Positions 43,100 through 52,822 of a stretch of 64,000 nt of DNA are shown piece by piece. The position numbers were made by a program, and so were the translations under genes. This stretch comes from Trichomonas vaginalis G3. Lineage: Eukaryota; Parabasalia; Trichomonadida; Trichomonadidae. Position 1 is the stretch's first letter. Every line of letters begins with the position of its first letter. The stretch is taken from assembly GCF_026262505.1 (NCBI RefSeq), contig NC_067204.1, positions 13,162,522 through 13,226,521 of the forward strand, read 5' to 3'. The notes under the pieces are model-generated. The model was not told the origin of the DNA. It saw nothing but the letters and a program-made list of their open reading frames with translations, and did no database searches.

Positions 43100-43983
43100 A
43101 ACAATGTTGGTCGTTCCCATGGAATATTTTTGACTTTAATGGTATTAGTCATGATATGAATCTCAAGGTATGAACGAGGAGAGATGAGAGACTTATATGC
43201 TTCCCAAATTTCTTCAAAAGGTAATGTTATACCTGACTGTTTCCAAATGAGTTCAATATCATAACGTGAGAAACCTTGAAAGATAACGAAGTCAGTTATG
43301 AGACGTTTTATGTTTAAAGCTAAAAACCTCCATGTTTGCATAAGTATTGCTACAGTTAAGTGGTAATGTCTGACTTTAGTAATGATGTTAGCTAATGGTG
43401 AGTCTGGTTTTGACACTAAACCTTTTCCGGCGAAGTCGTCGCAAACGAGCAGAGTGTTTGAAGGATATTTTTTGAAGGGGTATTTTGAAAGTTTTGACAG
43501 AATGTAGTTTGTAAGTCGTTTCATATCGTAAACTCCTGAGTATTGACGTAAGTGGTGTTTGTCAATAATTCTTTCCATCTCCTCAGAAGTCTTTTGCATT
43601 CCTGACTGTATAAATTCAACGATGGCATAATATTTCCTCTTACGTCGAATGTAACGTTGAAGAAATTCAATGAGTTCACTGTCTGGAACTTTAACGACAG
43701 AGGCTTGAACTTTTGACATAAATGTTTTCGCTATTGAATCCATAGAGTCTGAAGTTGCTGATATAATGATTTGGTCATAGTAAGAGTCGTTTCCTAAACG
43801 CTCTGTTATGAGTATATGACGAATTAAATTAAATGTCTTACCTGAACCCATCTTTCCACAATAGAAATAAACACCATTTGAACAGAACTCATAGTCCTTA
43901 CTGAAAGGAAGAATGAGAGAAGAGTTAAGTTTGTCTGTAGTTTCATTCATGTCTTCATCTACGTCATGTATTAAATGCTTCAT
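43096..43983 (-). CDS. A32/FtsK-type DNA-packaging ATPase
   Basis: 295 residues. Walker A is CGKMGSGKTFNLIRHIL (about residue 42). Walker B is NTLLVCDDFAGKG (about 175). A sensor-like strand AILMQTWRFLALNIKR follows (about 212). The layout is that of the HerA/FtsK-fold genome-packaging ATPases of Polintons and large DNA viruses, which pump DNA into capsids. It is one of the hallmark genes. Divergent from the family A capsid candidate across 16 nt. Confidence 0.8.
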   Translation of the reverse strand: MKHLIHDVDEDMNETTDKLNSSLILPFSKDYEFCSNGVYFYCGKMGSGKTFNLIRHILITERLGNDSYYDQIIISATSDSMDSIAKTFMSKVQASVVKVPDSELIEFLQRYIRRKRKYYAIVEFIQSGMQKTSEEMERIIDKHHLRQYSGVYDMKRLTNYILSKLSKYPFKKYPSNTLLVCDDFAGKGLVSKPDSPLANIITKVRHYHLTVAILMQTWRFLALNIKRLITDFVIFQGFSRYDIELIWKQSGITLPFEEIWEAYKSLISPRSYLEIHIMTNTIKVKNIPWERPTLF

Positions 43984-43999
43984 TTTATCTCCATTAAAA
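43984..43999. promoter_or_regulatory. 16-bp bidirectional promoter
   Basis: TTTATCTCCATTAAAA lies between the packaging ATPase ATG (minus) and the capsid-like ATG (plus). TTTTA lies 11-12 nt before the ATG on both strands, counting bases shared with the opposite start codon. It is the shortest of the set. Confidence 0.6.
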
Positions 44000-44881
44000 A
44001 TGCAAGTCAGAAATATTCAGAACATAGCACCGAGTCTAACTGACAAGAGTATAAAGATATACTATGAACATGTTATGATGAAACCAACCAAAATTCAAGA
44101 AAGTCAGTATACTTATGAATATCCAAGACACTGGGTAGAGTATGTAGGAGGTGAGAAAGCTATTGAAATCAGACAGGTTCGAATTATTCCAGCAGGAAGA
44201 ACAATATTATTGAAGAACTTTAATGTTTTGAGATATAATGATGAAACAAAGAAGCAAGATAGTTTTCCTGTTGCTGTGTATGTGAACCTAGATACAGGAG
44301 ATGACATGAAAGTTTTTAATACAAAGCTTCAAACGGTAGTGAGAGAACAACTGACTGCGGAAGGGCATCCATTACCTTCAGAAGTTACCATAGCATATAA
44401 TTTTGAAACAAACTCGATAGATTTTAAAGTCATCTCTGCAAAGAAGTCAGGTTTTACATTTAATGAAGCAGATGTATATTCGAATGAAAACTTCAAAGCT
44501 ATTGCATGGTTAGATAATGACGATTGCTTTAAGAAAATCTTTAAATACAGTGACTCAACGATGTCAATAGATGACCTTCGTGGAATGTTACCATCGACGT
44601 TTACAGTAGAAGGTTCAGCAGGATTGCTTACAAGATTGTCAATTGGTGGTATTTGGTCTCGTGAGAACATTGTTATAAAATCCAGTATAAGTGAATTTGC
44701 TGAAGAATCTATATTATGTCTTTCAAACTACATGTATTCGCCGCCGAAGCATTATAGTATAACAAACTTTGTCAGTAAGTTTAACATAAGACTTGTCGAA
44801 CCTTCTTCAATGAAAGATGTTGTGCTACCTAAAGATGGAAAGGATGGACTCATTATTGAGATGATTTTAATAGCATATTAA
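44000..44881 (+). CDS. Minor-capsid (penton) candidate, family A
   Basis: 293 residues counting from the ATG at 44000. An earlier in-frame ATG at 43913 lies inside the divergent ATPase gene and is not preferred. YEYPRHWVEYVGGEKAIEIR (about residue 39) and ENIVIKSSISEFAEESILCL (about 225) match the 282-residue protein of copy 1. The C-terminus is strand-rich (FNIRLVEPSSMKDVVLPKDG, then GLIIEMILIAY). It is probably a structural virion protein; penton is a candidate role only. Confidence 0.45.
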   Translation: MQVRNIQNIAPSLTDKSIKIYYEHVMMKPTKIQESQYTYEYPRHWVEYVGGEKAIEIRQVRIIPAGRTILLKNFNVLRYNDETKKQDSFPVAVYVNLDTGDDMKVFNTKLQTVVREQLTAEGHPLPSEVTIAYNFETNSIDFKVISAKKSGFTFNEADVYSNENFKAIAWLDNDDCFKKIFKYSDSTMSIDDLRGMLPSTFTVEGSAGLLTRLSIGGIWSRENIVIKSSISEFAEESILCLSNYMYSPPKHYSITNFVSKFNIRLVEPSSMKDVVLPKDGKDGLIIEMILIAY

Positions 44882-45091
44882 ATGAGTTTGTTCTTGAAGG
44901 TCATTCATGATGAAATAACTGTTGTAGAAGATGTTAGCAATTGTTCAGACATTTTGAAGCGTATAGATGATATAAGAAATAAGTTAGATAGACCGCAAAG
45001 CGGTGAGAACGTTTATGTTTCATTGACTTTCTCCAGTAACGAGAACTTTTATGAGATAATATTGAAGAGAGATGATTTTAATATGGTGTAA
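44882..45091 (+). CDS. Small element protein (69 aa)
   Basis: 69 residues (MSLFLKVIHDEITVVEDVSN and onward). It starts one base after the previous stop. ATTTTA lies 12 nt before the ATG inside the upstream coding region. A perfect ACCGC-AAA-GCGGT hairpin lies in the gene at 44992-45004. The function is unknown. Confidence 0.55.
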   Translation: MSLFLKVIHDEITVVEDVSNCSDILKRIDDIRNKLDRPQSGENVYVSLTFSSNENFYEIILKRDDFNMV

Positions 45092-45619
45092 ATGGTAGCT
45101 TGGGCAGCTTTAGGCGCAATGGGAACAAAAGCATTAGCATTTGGAGCAAAAGCACTTGGAGCTTATGACGCAGTAAATAAAATGAGTGGAGGAAGGGTTT
45201 CGAAGACATTAGATGCAAATAAAGGGAAGATTGGAGGCTGGGTTGCAAAGAAGTTAAGATTAAATAAAATAGGGCTCATAAATAAAGCATCCAATTTGGT
45301 TGCGACTGAGACAGAAAATGCTTTAGGAAAGGACGATGAGTTTGCAAAACACGCAAAAGACTTTAATGACCAGATGAAAGGTGAAACAATGCATTTAAAT
45401 AGAGTCGATGGAACTAAAGAAAATGTTTCTTCTCCACTAGTAGTTCTTCCGTATGGTCCCTATGGAATGTATGGAAACCCTTACGAAAGACTATTTGACC
45501 CATTGACTGGTGGAAGTAACTGGTATCATTACGGCCGAAGAAGAAAGACAGTCAAGTTGGAGACAGACGTGAAGAAAGCAACTAAAAAGAAACCAAGGAA
45601 GAGAGTTATAAAGCAATGA
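45092..45619 (+). CDS. Ala/Gly-rich front, basic-tailed small virion-type protein (175 aa)
   Basis: 175 residues. A hydrophobic Ala/Gly front (MVAWAALGAMGTKALAFGAK) that recalls the membrane-active proteins of copy 1, an amphipathic middle, a Tyr/Pro patch (PYGPYGMYGNPYERLFDP) and a very basic tail (KKATKKKPRKRVIKQ) suited to binding DNA. ATTTTA lies 11 nt before the ATG, within the preceding gene. It could be a minor core or cement protein. Confidence 0.55.
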   Translation: MVAWAALGAMGTKALAFGAKALGAYDAVNKMSGGRVSKTLDANKGKIGGWVAKKLRLNKIGLINKASNLVATETENALGKDDEFAKHAKDFNDQMKGETMHLNRVDGTKENVSSPLVVLPYGPYGMYGNPYERLFDPLTGGSNWYHYGRRRKTVKLETDVKKATKKKPRKRVIKQ

Positions 45620-45627
45620 ATTCAACC

Positions 45628-45666
45628 GGGTGAAAAAACAGGTGAGATCTCACCACTTCACCTAAA
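45628..45666. terminator. Nested GGTGA hairpin, second copy
   Basis: Matches 36683-36721 in all but about three positions, with the same nested palindrome. It lies 9 nt after the stop of the 175-residue gene. Confidence 0.5.
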
Positions 45667-45739
45667 TTTATTTTTGTGCTATGTTTTCATACGTGTGAGG
45701 GTGGTGATATCATTAATTTTTAAGTTTATTTTTATATAA

Positions 45740-46066
45740 ATGACGAAAACTATTGAGATAACAAACTACAACGGTCATGAGTTCAAGAATTTGTTCTTCG
45801 TTCCTCGTGAAAATACATTCTATCAGATACGAGGGAGAAAGGGTAAAGTTAGTTTGAGCGTTTATGAAGGAATGAAGAATGGAAAGTTTATACAAGCATA
45901 CGATACAAACGGTAAGCGTGTTTCATTAGCTTTGTTAAAACTTACTAACATTTATTTTGACAGTGACTTTGACTCTGACGATTGGAGCGACAGCAGCGAT
46001 ACTGAAGAATATGAAGTATTGTGTGAAGCACAGCAATGGGAGGAGTTGCAATACTTTTGTAAGTGA
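45740..46066 (+). CDS. Acidic-tailed small element protein (108 aa)
   Basis: 108 residues. A beta-rich front (MTKTIEITNYNGHEFKNLFF, GRKGKVSLSVYEGMKNGKF) is followed by a strongly acidic segment DSDFDSDDWSDSSDTEEYEV. TTTA lies 11 nt before the ATG. It is the last gene I can assign to the third element. The function is unknown. Confidence 0.55.
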   Translation: MTKTIEITNYNGHEFKNLFFVPRENTFYQIRGRKGKVSLSVYEGMKNGKFIQAYDTNGKRVSLALLKLTNIYFDSDFDSDDWSDSSDTEEYEVLCEAQQWEELQYFCK

Positions 46067-46214
46067 GAACGTTTATTTTTTACAGTAGTGAAGTCGTTTG
46101 TGAAAACGTTAGTGAGGTGAAGTGGTTGGCGGCTTTGTAAATATTTAAGGTTAAGTTAGTGTTGTCGTTTGTGTTGTAAAATATACGTTAACGGTTTCGT
46201 AAAGTGTCAAATTC

Positions 46215-46263
46215 ACATATCAAGTGTAAGGAGGCGCGCAGTGCCACAGTACACTTGATATGT
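46215..46263. other. Two-storey hairpin near right edge of third element
   Basis: A perfect 14-bp outer stem (ACATATCAAGTGTA and its mirror), 4x4 internal loop (AGGA, ACAG), inner stem GGCGC/GTGCC with one G-T pair, loop GCA. It has the same architecture as the hairpins at 12331-12361 and 52738-52768. Confidence 0.65.
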
Positions 46264-46271
46264 ATATTAAT

Positions 46272-46341
46272 TTACTTTCGTCCGAGACTTACATTTCAAG
46301 TCAGACTTACTTTCGTCCGAGATTTACATTTCAAGTCCAAG
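46272..46341. repeat. 35-bp tandem repeat, two units
   Basis: Two units starting at 46272 and 46307 (TTACTTTCGTCCGAGA and onward), directly outside the hairpin at 46215-46263. They differ at only a few positions. Confidence 0.7.
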
Positions 46342-48961
46342 GAAAAGAGACTATTGATGACTTACTTTCCATCGATGGTGCACAACAGCAGGGAGGGGAT
46401 TGGTGGGTTTGGGGAAATTCGCTGAGGCACTAGTGTCCGGATTGTTCGTCAAATAGGTTTCCTTTCCTATAAAGAAATGACACTTTTTTGGCGGCTTATT
46501 GACTCAGAAAAATTTGAGAGTTAACGAATAATTTTGGCGCCAAAAATAATTTCTCTTAATTTATTAAATTTAATATACGCACATCCATAAGTTATGCTAT
46601 TTTTTCTATTTATTTGTTCTAAAATTCTAAATATTTTTTTTCATAACATAAAATATGATGTCTAGTCTCATTTACATAACAACATGCCTTAGAATAGGTT
46701 TTTTATTCTTTTTGTCACTTTAAATTAAGAATAAAAAGATAATTTAAATTGAATATTTGCGATTATTCTCACTAATGCTGCTTCCTCTTTTATTAGGTAG
46801 ACAACAAAAAGTTAGCCTTGGACTCCCATATCAGATTTTTGATTGGTTGCGTATATAATGAGCTGGGATTGATAGACGAAAACCCAGTGAGAAAATTTTT
46901 GACGCCCATAATCATACTTATGAAACATGTATTATCATAAATTATTTTGTTTTTGTGATCCATGTTATTAGCTTATATTTTTATATCAAAGATAAACTTT
47001 TGAAAATACAGCCAGAAATCTAGAAATTACTTGAGAAAGAGTGAACAATCGATAAACAAAATCTTAAAATATATTCACACCCATTAGACAAACTATCATT
47101 TTTATCAATTACTTTTATTTTTAAGACAATTAATTCTCAATGACTTTTCCAAACTGGTTGTCATTTTTATGGACGACAATAAAACATCCTCAGTTTTATT
47201 CAGATATCTGAAAATAAGTAACAAATAGTTCTTTATCTTTTTATATTTCTATTCTTTTAAGGAATCTCTTACGTTGATCTGTTTTTATTCATATTTTTAC
47301 AAAATAAATAAAAATGTAATACTTCAAAATATTTGAAATAGAAAGTTATCAATGCAATTCAGAGGAAATCATTAATCAGTGTATATTAAATTCAAATAAA
47401 AAAGTTGTAATTTGACAACATTTAAAAAATAAAAATTAACATTTTGTAAATGAATATTTAAAAGTAATAAAATTTAGCGAACAATCTTTTTCAGAATTTA
47501 TTTTGTAAACATGTTATTTTATTTTGTGTTATTACACATTTTACATCATATTTTAATTTCAATGGATTAGATATATTATGGGCTTACTGTTTTCTTTTAT
47601 TAAATTCGTTTTTATTTGTTCCAAACGATGATTTATCAACAGTTGCATTTTCTCTCAGTCATTTATTGGAGGTTCATTTGGCATTTTTTGTAAATATAGA
47701 TATACATGGATATGTTATTCTTATGATACATGTTTATTCATATTTTATTTTTGTTTTTGCCAGCCATTTAAGGCTCCGGTCCTACGTAGGATGAGTATCT
47801 AATAAGGAGTAAAAATATACCAATATATATATATATAATGATAATTCTACTGCTATGGATTTTGGTACGTCAAATTTAAATAACGTCACTTTTTAAAAAA
47901 TCAAGTTTAAGGTTTAAATTCAATTTAAAAAAATCGGTTTGCTTAAACATATTGGAAAGGATTTTTTTTTGGTAATTTCTTTTGGAAATCAATACCTTAT
48001 AACTTGTACTATTTTACTATATTACCCTATAATTCCTGGGTTGTCAATTTTTTGGGGCCTATGGAGAAATTTACTTTATCAATAGCGCACCATAGATTCG
48101 AATCCAGAGCCTATAATTCTAGAAGTAGATGAAGGTACCCTAGAATAACTATGTGGTGTAGTTTTTATTGCTATTTAAGATATCACATAAAATATATTAA
48201 TCAAATAATAAAAATTTCAATAAAATTAAATAATTGTTATTTTTATATAGAGTAGATATTATTTCTATATTTAGATCGAAAAAATAAATAATTCTGAAGT
48301 ACTAGTAATATTCATCCATGATGATTTATTTTTCAATATTATACAATAAGAAATATATTTATAAGTTTTTTTTTGAAAAATGTTTAAAATTGAGAGATCA
48401 AAATTTCGATTTGTGAAAAGAAATCATAAATCAAATATGTCCTAATTTTTGTTTTTATTAGGGTATACATGTTTTATACTCGAAGTACGGTATGTTGTTT
48501 TTTTATTCAATAATTAAAAACTTGCATACAGGTCGTAAGGTGTTGGAATATCGTACACAGAGGTTACGCACATGTCTAGGGCAACTATTTGTTATGAATG
48601 AGTGTATTTTAAAAGATTTGAAATATCATAAGATTGATCCAAAATGGCATTATAATAAATGTTTTTATCCAATGTTAATTATATTTTAAATAAAGTAATG
48701 CAAAATTAATGACTTTTGAAAATTGAGAGAGAGAACAAAAAATAGAGTTTTTAAAAAACTAAATGTTGAAATAGTTTGAGATATCAATAAAATTAACAGT
48801 GAAAAATATTAATCAGAATAAATACAAAAATTGGGTATCTTATTGAAAAAATATGTGAAAAAGAGTGAAGATCAACCGAAATTTTATATTAATATAAAGG
48901 ATGTAAAAGAAATGTGAACGTAAATAAATATAAATTAAAAGATATAATTAAAATTTTTAAT
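46342..48961. other. Noncoding host DNA
   Basis: No convincing gene. It holds a perfect TTTTGGCGCCAAAA palindrome at 46532-46545, which resembles E2F-type sites, and a diverged lone satellite unit near 47200-47320. The rest is AT-rich with short runs. Confidence 0.5.
47200..47320 (+). repeat. Lone, diverged 115-bp satellite unit
   Basis: AACAAATAGTTCTTTATC then TTTTTAT matches the satellite start. It is followed by diverged counterparts of the remaining blocks (AAGGAATCTCTTACG for AGGGTTCATCTCTTACA, ATCTG, TATTCATATTTTTAC). It lies about 11 kb beyond the last array, on the far side of the third Polinton. Confidence 0.7.
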
Positions 48962-50029
48962 AAAGTTGAATCAAAGACAACAATTGATAGACAATTGTTG
49001 TCTTTGTGTACAACATTCACTTGAATTATAAACAATAACAAGTGTTTGTTGTTCACTGAGCAACTTTGAGAAGAATCATTTGTGATTCTTGTCAAAGTTG
49101 AATCAAAGACAACAATTGATAGACAATTGTTGTCTTTGTGTACAACATTCACTTGAATTATAAACAATAACAAGTGTTTGTTGTTCACTGAGCAACTTTG
49201 AGAAGAATCATTTGTGATTCTTGTCAAAGTTGAATCAAAGACAACAATTGATAGACAATTGTTGTCTTTGTGTACAACATTCACTTGAATTATAAACAAT
49301 AACAAGTGTTTGTTGTTCACTGAGCAACTTTGAGAAGAATCATTTGTGATTCTTGTCAAAGTTGAATCAAAGACAACAATTGATAGACAATTGTTGTCTT
49401 TGTGTACAACATTCACTTGAATTATAAACAATAACAAGTGTTTGTTGTTCACTGAGCAACTTTGAGAAGAATCATTTGTGATTCTTGTCAAAGTTGAATC
49501 AAAGACAACAATTGATAGACAATTGTTGTCTTTGTGTACAACATTCACTTGAATTATAAACAATAACAAGTGTTTGTTGTTCACTGAGCAACTTTGAGAA
49601 GAATCATTTGTGATTCTTGTCAAAGTTGAATCAAAGACAACAATTGATAGACAATTGTTGTCTTTGTGTACAACATTCACTTGAATTATAAACAATAACA
49701 AGTGTTTGTTGTTCACTGAGCAACTTTGAGAAGAATCATTTGTGATTCTTGTCAAAGTTGAATCAAAGACAACAATTGATAGACAATTGTTGTCTTTGTG
49801 TACAACATTCACTTGAATTATAAACAATAACAAGTGTTTGTTGTTCACTGAGCAACTTTGAGAAGAATCATTTGTGATTCTTGTCAAAGTTGAATCAAAG
49901 ACAACAATTGATAGACAATTGTTGTCTTTGTGTACAACATTCACTTGAATTATAAACAATAACAAGTGTTTGTTGTTCACTGAGCAACTTTGAGAAGAAT
50001 CATTTGTGATTCTTGTCAAAGTTGAATCA
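48962..50029. repeat. 132-bp hairpin satellite, eight identical units
   Basis: Eight units of exactly 132 bp starting at 48962, identical by eye, plus a short terminal stub. Each unit is almost entirely three stem-loops. In unit 1 these are a perfect 15-bp stem at 48972-49006 (CAAAGACAACAATTG and mirror, 5-nt loop), a 14-bp stem with two mismatches at 49010-49052, and an 18-bp stem with one mismatch at 49061-49100. Because 132 is divisible by three, the array gives a long repetitive open frame on the minus strand, but it has no ATG. Confidence 0.9.
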
Positions 50030-50257
50030 AATTTTTATTTATTTCATGTATTTCTTTTTTAATATCGATATTCCTATTATTATTCTACCGTTTATTAATA
50101 AAAATATTTCTTGCAAAACCTTAAAAATAAAATTTTGGATTCTTCCTTCTCATATACTGTACCCTTAGTTCTTTATTTTTAAAAATCTTATTTGGCGGTT
50201 ACTCTCAATTTTCTCAATTTTCTGAGCAATGAATTTACTTTTTTATATCAAATTTTA

Positions 50258-51031
50258 ATGAATATCAAATCTTATAAACAAGATGTTGAAAATATTGATA
50301 TTGGTGATTGTGTCTCCAAGATACCATTTCCTGTTGACAAAATAGATGCATTTGACGAAAATATCCTTGTTTTTACCCGGATTGTTATTTATTACGACTT
50401 TAAAATTTTAGCATTAGAATCCGATGATACATATCTATGTTATTTTCAATGGCAAAACAAATCAACACATAATAAACAAAAGAAAATAGGTACATTATTG
50501 TATTCTTTAATGAATAACGAAATTTCACTAGTAGACTTTATAATGCAAGATCAACAGTTCTCTCTTAACCGTTACATATGGTGGTGTCTAGACCAAAGCG
50601 TTCCAGAATTCTTCAATCAGATACTTTTCATTGTTTTTACGCATTTCGATCAAGATTTTATCTTTTATAGCGGTCTTTTTTCAAATATTATTGATAATTA
50701 TAATGATTACAATTCTAGCAAGAAAAATTTTTTCGTTCAGATAATTTGCTATTGTATCTTAAATTTCGAATTTTCACAGAACGATCAACAAATAATGTAC
50801 CACTTTTTATTGGAGGAAGGACTACTTGAATCATTTAATAATAACAGTCTAAGATTTAAAATTGATTTATTGTTGGCTCTTGAAAAATGCTATTGCATAT
50901 TCGGAAAGTATGATTTTATGCATGACAAAATTGAATTAATAGATTTATCATATGAGAGCCAATTATTCGAAGAAAATTGCCCAAATTTCTTAGAATACTT
51001 GATTGAATTAACAGATGAGGATGGTTCATAG
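50258..51031 (+). CDS. Host protein of unknown function (257 aa)
   Basis: The ATG at 50258 (MNIKSYKQDVENIDIGDCVS) is the first in frame; the open frame extends upstream without another. The protein is helical, rich in Phe, Tyr, Asn and Asp, with no signal peptide or clear membrane segment (FSLNRYIWWCLDQSVPEFFN, FLLEEGLLESFNNNSLRF). The long run without stops in AT-rich DNA supports a real gene. TTTGGCGG lies about 65 nt upstream. I recognise no family; it could be specific to trichomonads. Confidence 0.6.
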   Translation: MNIKSYKQDVENIDIGDCVSKIPFPVDKIDAFDENILVFTRIVIYYDFKILALESDDTYLCYFQWQNKSTHNKQKKIGTLLYSLMNNEISLVDFIMQDQQFSLNRYIWWCLDQSVPEFFNQILFIVFTHFDQDFIFYSGLFSNIIDNYNDYNSSKKNFFVQIICYCILNFEFSQNDQQIMYHFLLEEGLLESFNNNSLRFKIDLLLALEKCYCIFGKYDFMHDKIELIDLSYESQLFEENCPNFLEYLIELTDEDGS

Positions 51032-52190
51032 AAGTTTATATGAGGATTTACTTTGAATAAATATAATTTTAATGAATTAAAAATTAATTTTATATATTTG
51101 GCTATTGTTATTATTTTTAGAGTATATGAGTTGGGGCAAAGTGAAACAAATTTTTGACATAAAAGAAAGTCTTTGAAGAGAGTTAAAGAGAAATTTTTAA
51201 AAGATTAAAAAAATAGCATATATAAAATTTAAGGATTTGATATGGTAAGGAGATATTATTTGTGACTGTCTCACAGAATGAGACGTTTCTCTACAATCTT
51301 CTTATTCCACATTAATTTTCTTCTCAAATCAAGTTTTTATAGTATACTAATTTTTATTATGAATATACTATAGAGGCATTACATACAAACACACCTATTC
51401 ATCACAAAAATTCACCTAATCTTCCAATCTGTATGTTTTATCAATTGTTATCATTTCATATAATAACAATTTATATGTTTGACTAATCTAATTTCATATT
51501 TTCCTATTAAATACTAATTTACACAAAAATGGTTTTATCAAATCTTTATGAAGTTATTAAATTCCAGATTATATTGCTTGCTTTGCAAGCTAACTATAAT
51601 ATAGTGTGATAGCCTTATTGAACTTTGATCAAATACTCCTTCGTCCGTTAAAAATTAAGATGCGTTTAAAAAATCGGAAAAAATTCTTTTGTTTTATTTT
51701 TAATTTTTCAACCGATAAAACTTTTTAGAAAAACTCCAAATTCCAAGAAATGCTTAGATTCAATATGAAGAACATATTCATACAGTCATTTCGTTTCAAA
51801 TTTCAATTTTCAAATCGAACAAAGCTGCAAATTTGAATACTTTACAAAATTTTGAAACGTCTTTCCCGAATGAATATTGAGTTTCAAGCCGGACAAGCTA
51901 TAGCAAAACTGATCCTTATGACCCACTCTATCATTTTGGTTTTTTTGCAAAACGTGGGTAAACACCCATCTCATAACACATTTTTTGCAAAATTAGGTAA
52001 AATCTGTGTAAATGCTCAGATACATGTGGCCAATAATATTTGAATACTGACAGGTCCGGATATTAGGTTTAAATAGCTGATTTAATTCGAAATATGAAAA
52101 AAGAGGAAATCTCAATGTAATATAGTAAATTAAGAATCAGTATGAATGGTTATATGATTTTGATAAAAGAAAACTGAATGAAATAGAACA
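51032..52190. other. AT-rich intergenic DNA
   Basis: No gene is seen. Near 51265-51310 there is a short stretch (GTCTCACAGAATGAGAC, ACAATCTTCTT) that resembles pieces inside the foldback element at 52191-52723. Confidence 0.5.
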
Positions 52191-52723
52191 AAATTTGAAT
52201 CTCAGAATTTAAAAGTAAATAGAGAAGAAAAAGTGGCTTTAGGGGTTTTATGATAGGTATTGTCGGGTATTAGAAGTGAACGTGTTGAAAAGAGATATTT
52301 AATTAATATGAGACAAAATTAAAACACGAAAAGTGCATAATGCACTCTTGTCGGTCGAAGTTCCGCAATCGTATTCTAATTGCGGAAGGTTGTCTCATTC
52401 TGGAAGACATTGTCTATGCAAGTCTCCCAGAATGACACATTCATACACAATCTTCTTCTGATTGTGTATCTTTTGTCAACAAAGTGCAACAGTGCACTGT
52501 TATTGTGTGCTATGTGTCATTGTGGGTGACATTGTCTATGCAAGTCTCCCAGAATGACACATTCATACACAATCTTCAATTCTTGTTTTAATTTTGTCTC
52601 ATATTAACTGAATATCTCTCTTCAACATATTTACTTCTAATACCCGACAATACCTTATCATAAAACCTCCTTTAAATCCACTTTTTCTTCTTTCATTACT
52701 TTCAAATTCTAAGATTCAAATTT
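52191..52723. repeat. Foldback/MITE with about 140-bp terminal inverted repeats
   Basis: Inverted arms 52191-52328 and 52582-52723 (AAATTTGAATCT and mirror at the tips) match over their full length with scattered differences. The interior is a chain of hairpins: TTCCGCAAT/ATTGCGGAA (52361-52387), TCATTCTGG/CCAGAATGA (52395-52435), ATACACAATC/GATTGTGTAT (52443-52469) and the palindrome ACAGTGCACTGT (52489-52500). A 50-bp interior block is repeated directly (52406-52455, 52528-52577). There is no coding capacity. Only 10 bp separate it from the fourth Polinton. Confidence 0.8.
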
Positions 52724-52737
52724 AGGTCAGGTGAGTG

Positions 52738-52768
52738 GGGCTTCCAGGCGCGTTGCGCCCTCTAGCCC
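52738..52768. other. Terminal GC-rich two-storey hairpin
   Basis: Outer stem GGGCT/AGCCC, 4x4 internal loop, inner stem GGCGC/GCGCC, loop GTT. Compared with 12331-12361, the fourth inner pair changes from A-T to G-C, keeping the stem. Confidence 0.75.
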
Positions 52769-52822
52769 ATAAGAAATTTTTGTTTAGATTAAAATTAAAA
52801 TTTTTATTCTGAAATGTTTGCT

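Larger units (their letters stand above)
36052..46263. mobile_element. Third Polinton/Maverick, partial, distinct lineage
   Basis: Parts: 186-residue protein, integrase with chromo-like tail, collagen/coiled-coil fibre, two capsid-like proteins, packaging ATPase and several small genes. The left end is cut by the satellite. The right limit is uncertain; I place it at or just after the hairpin 46215-46263. Most frames look open and there is roughly one break, in the fibre gene, so the element is young. Polymerase and major capsid genes are not in this span. Protein sequences differ strongly from copies 1 and 2. Confidence 0.8.

Noticed and set aside
43913-43999. Earlier ATG extending the capsid-like protein by 29 residues
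   Set aside because: The extra part overlaps the start of the divergent ATPase gene and lacks the upstream TTTTA signal.
46204-46425. 73-codon open frame over the third element's edge
   Set aside because: It covers the hairpin and the 35-bp tandem repeat and is explained by them.
48040-48125. Possible tRNA around ATTCGAATCC
   Set aside because: The T-arm stem does not pair and no matching acceptor or anticodon arms are visible.
48889-50019. Open frame of 376 codons with eight 44-residue repeats on the minus strand
   Set aside because: It has no ATG anywhere and exists only because the 132-bp hairpin repeat is divisible by three.
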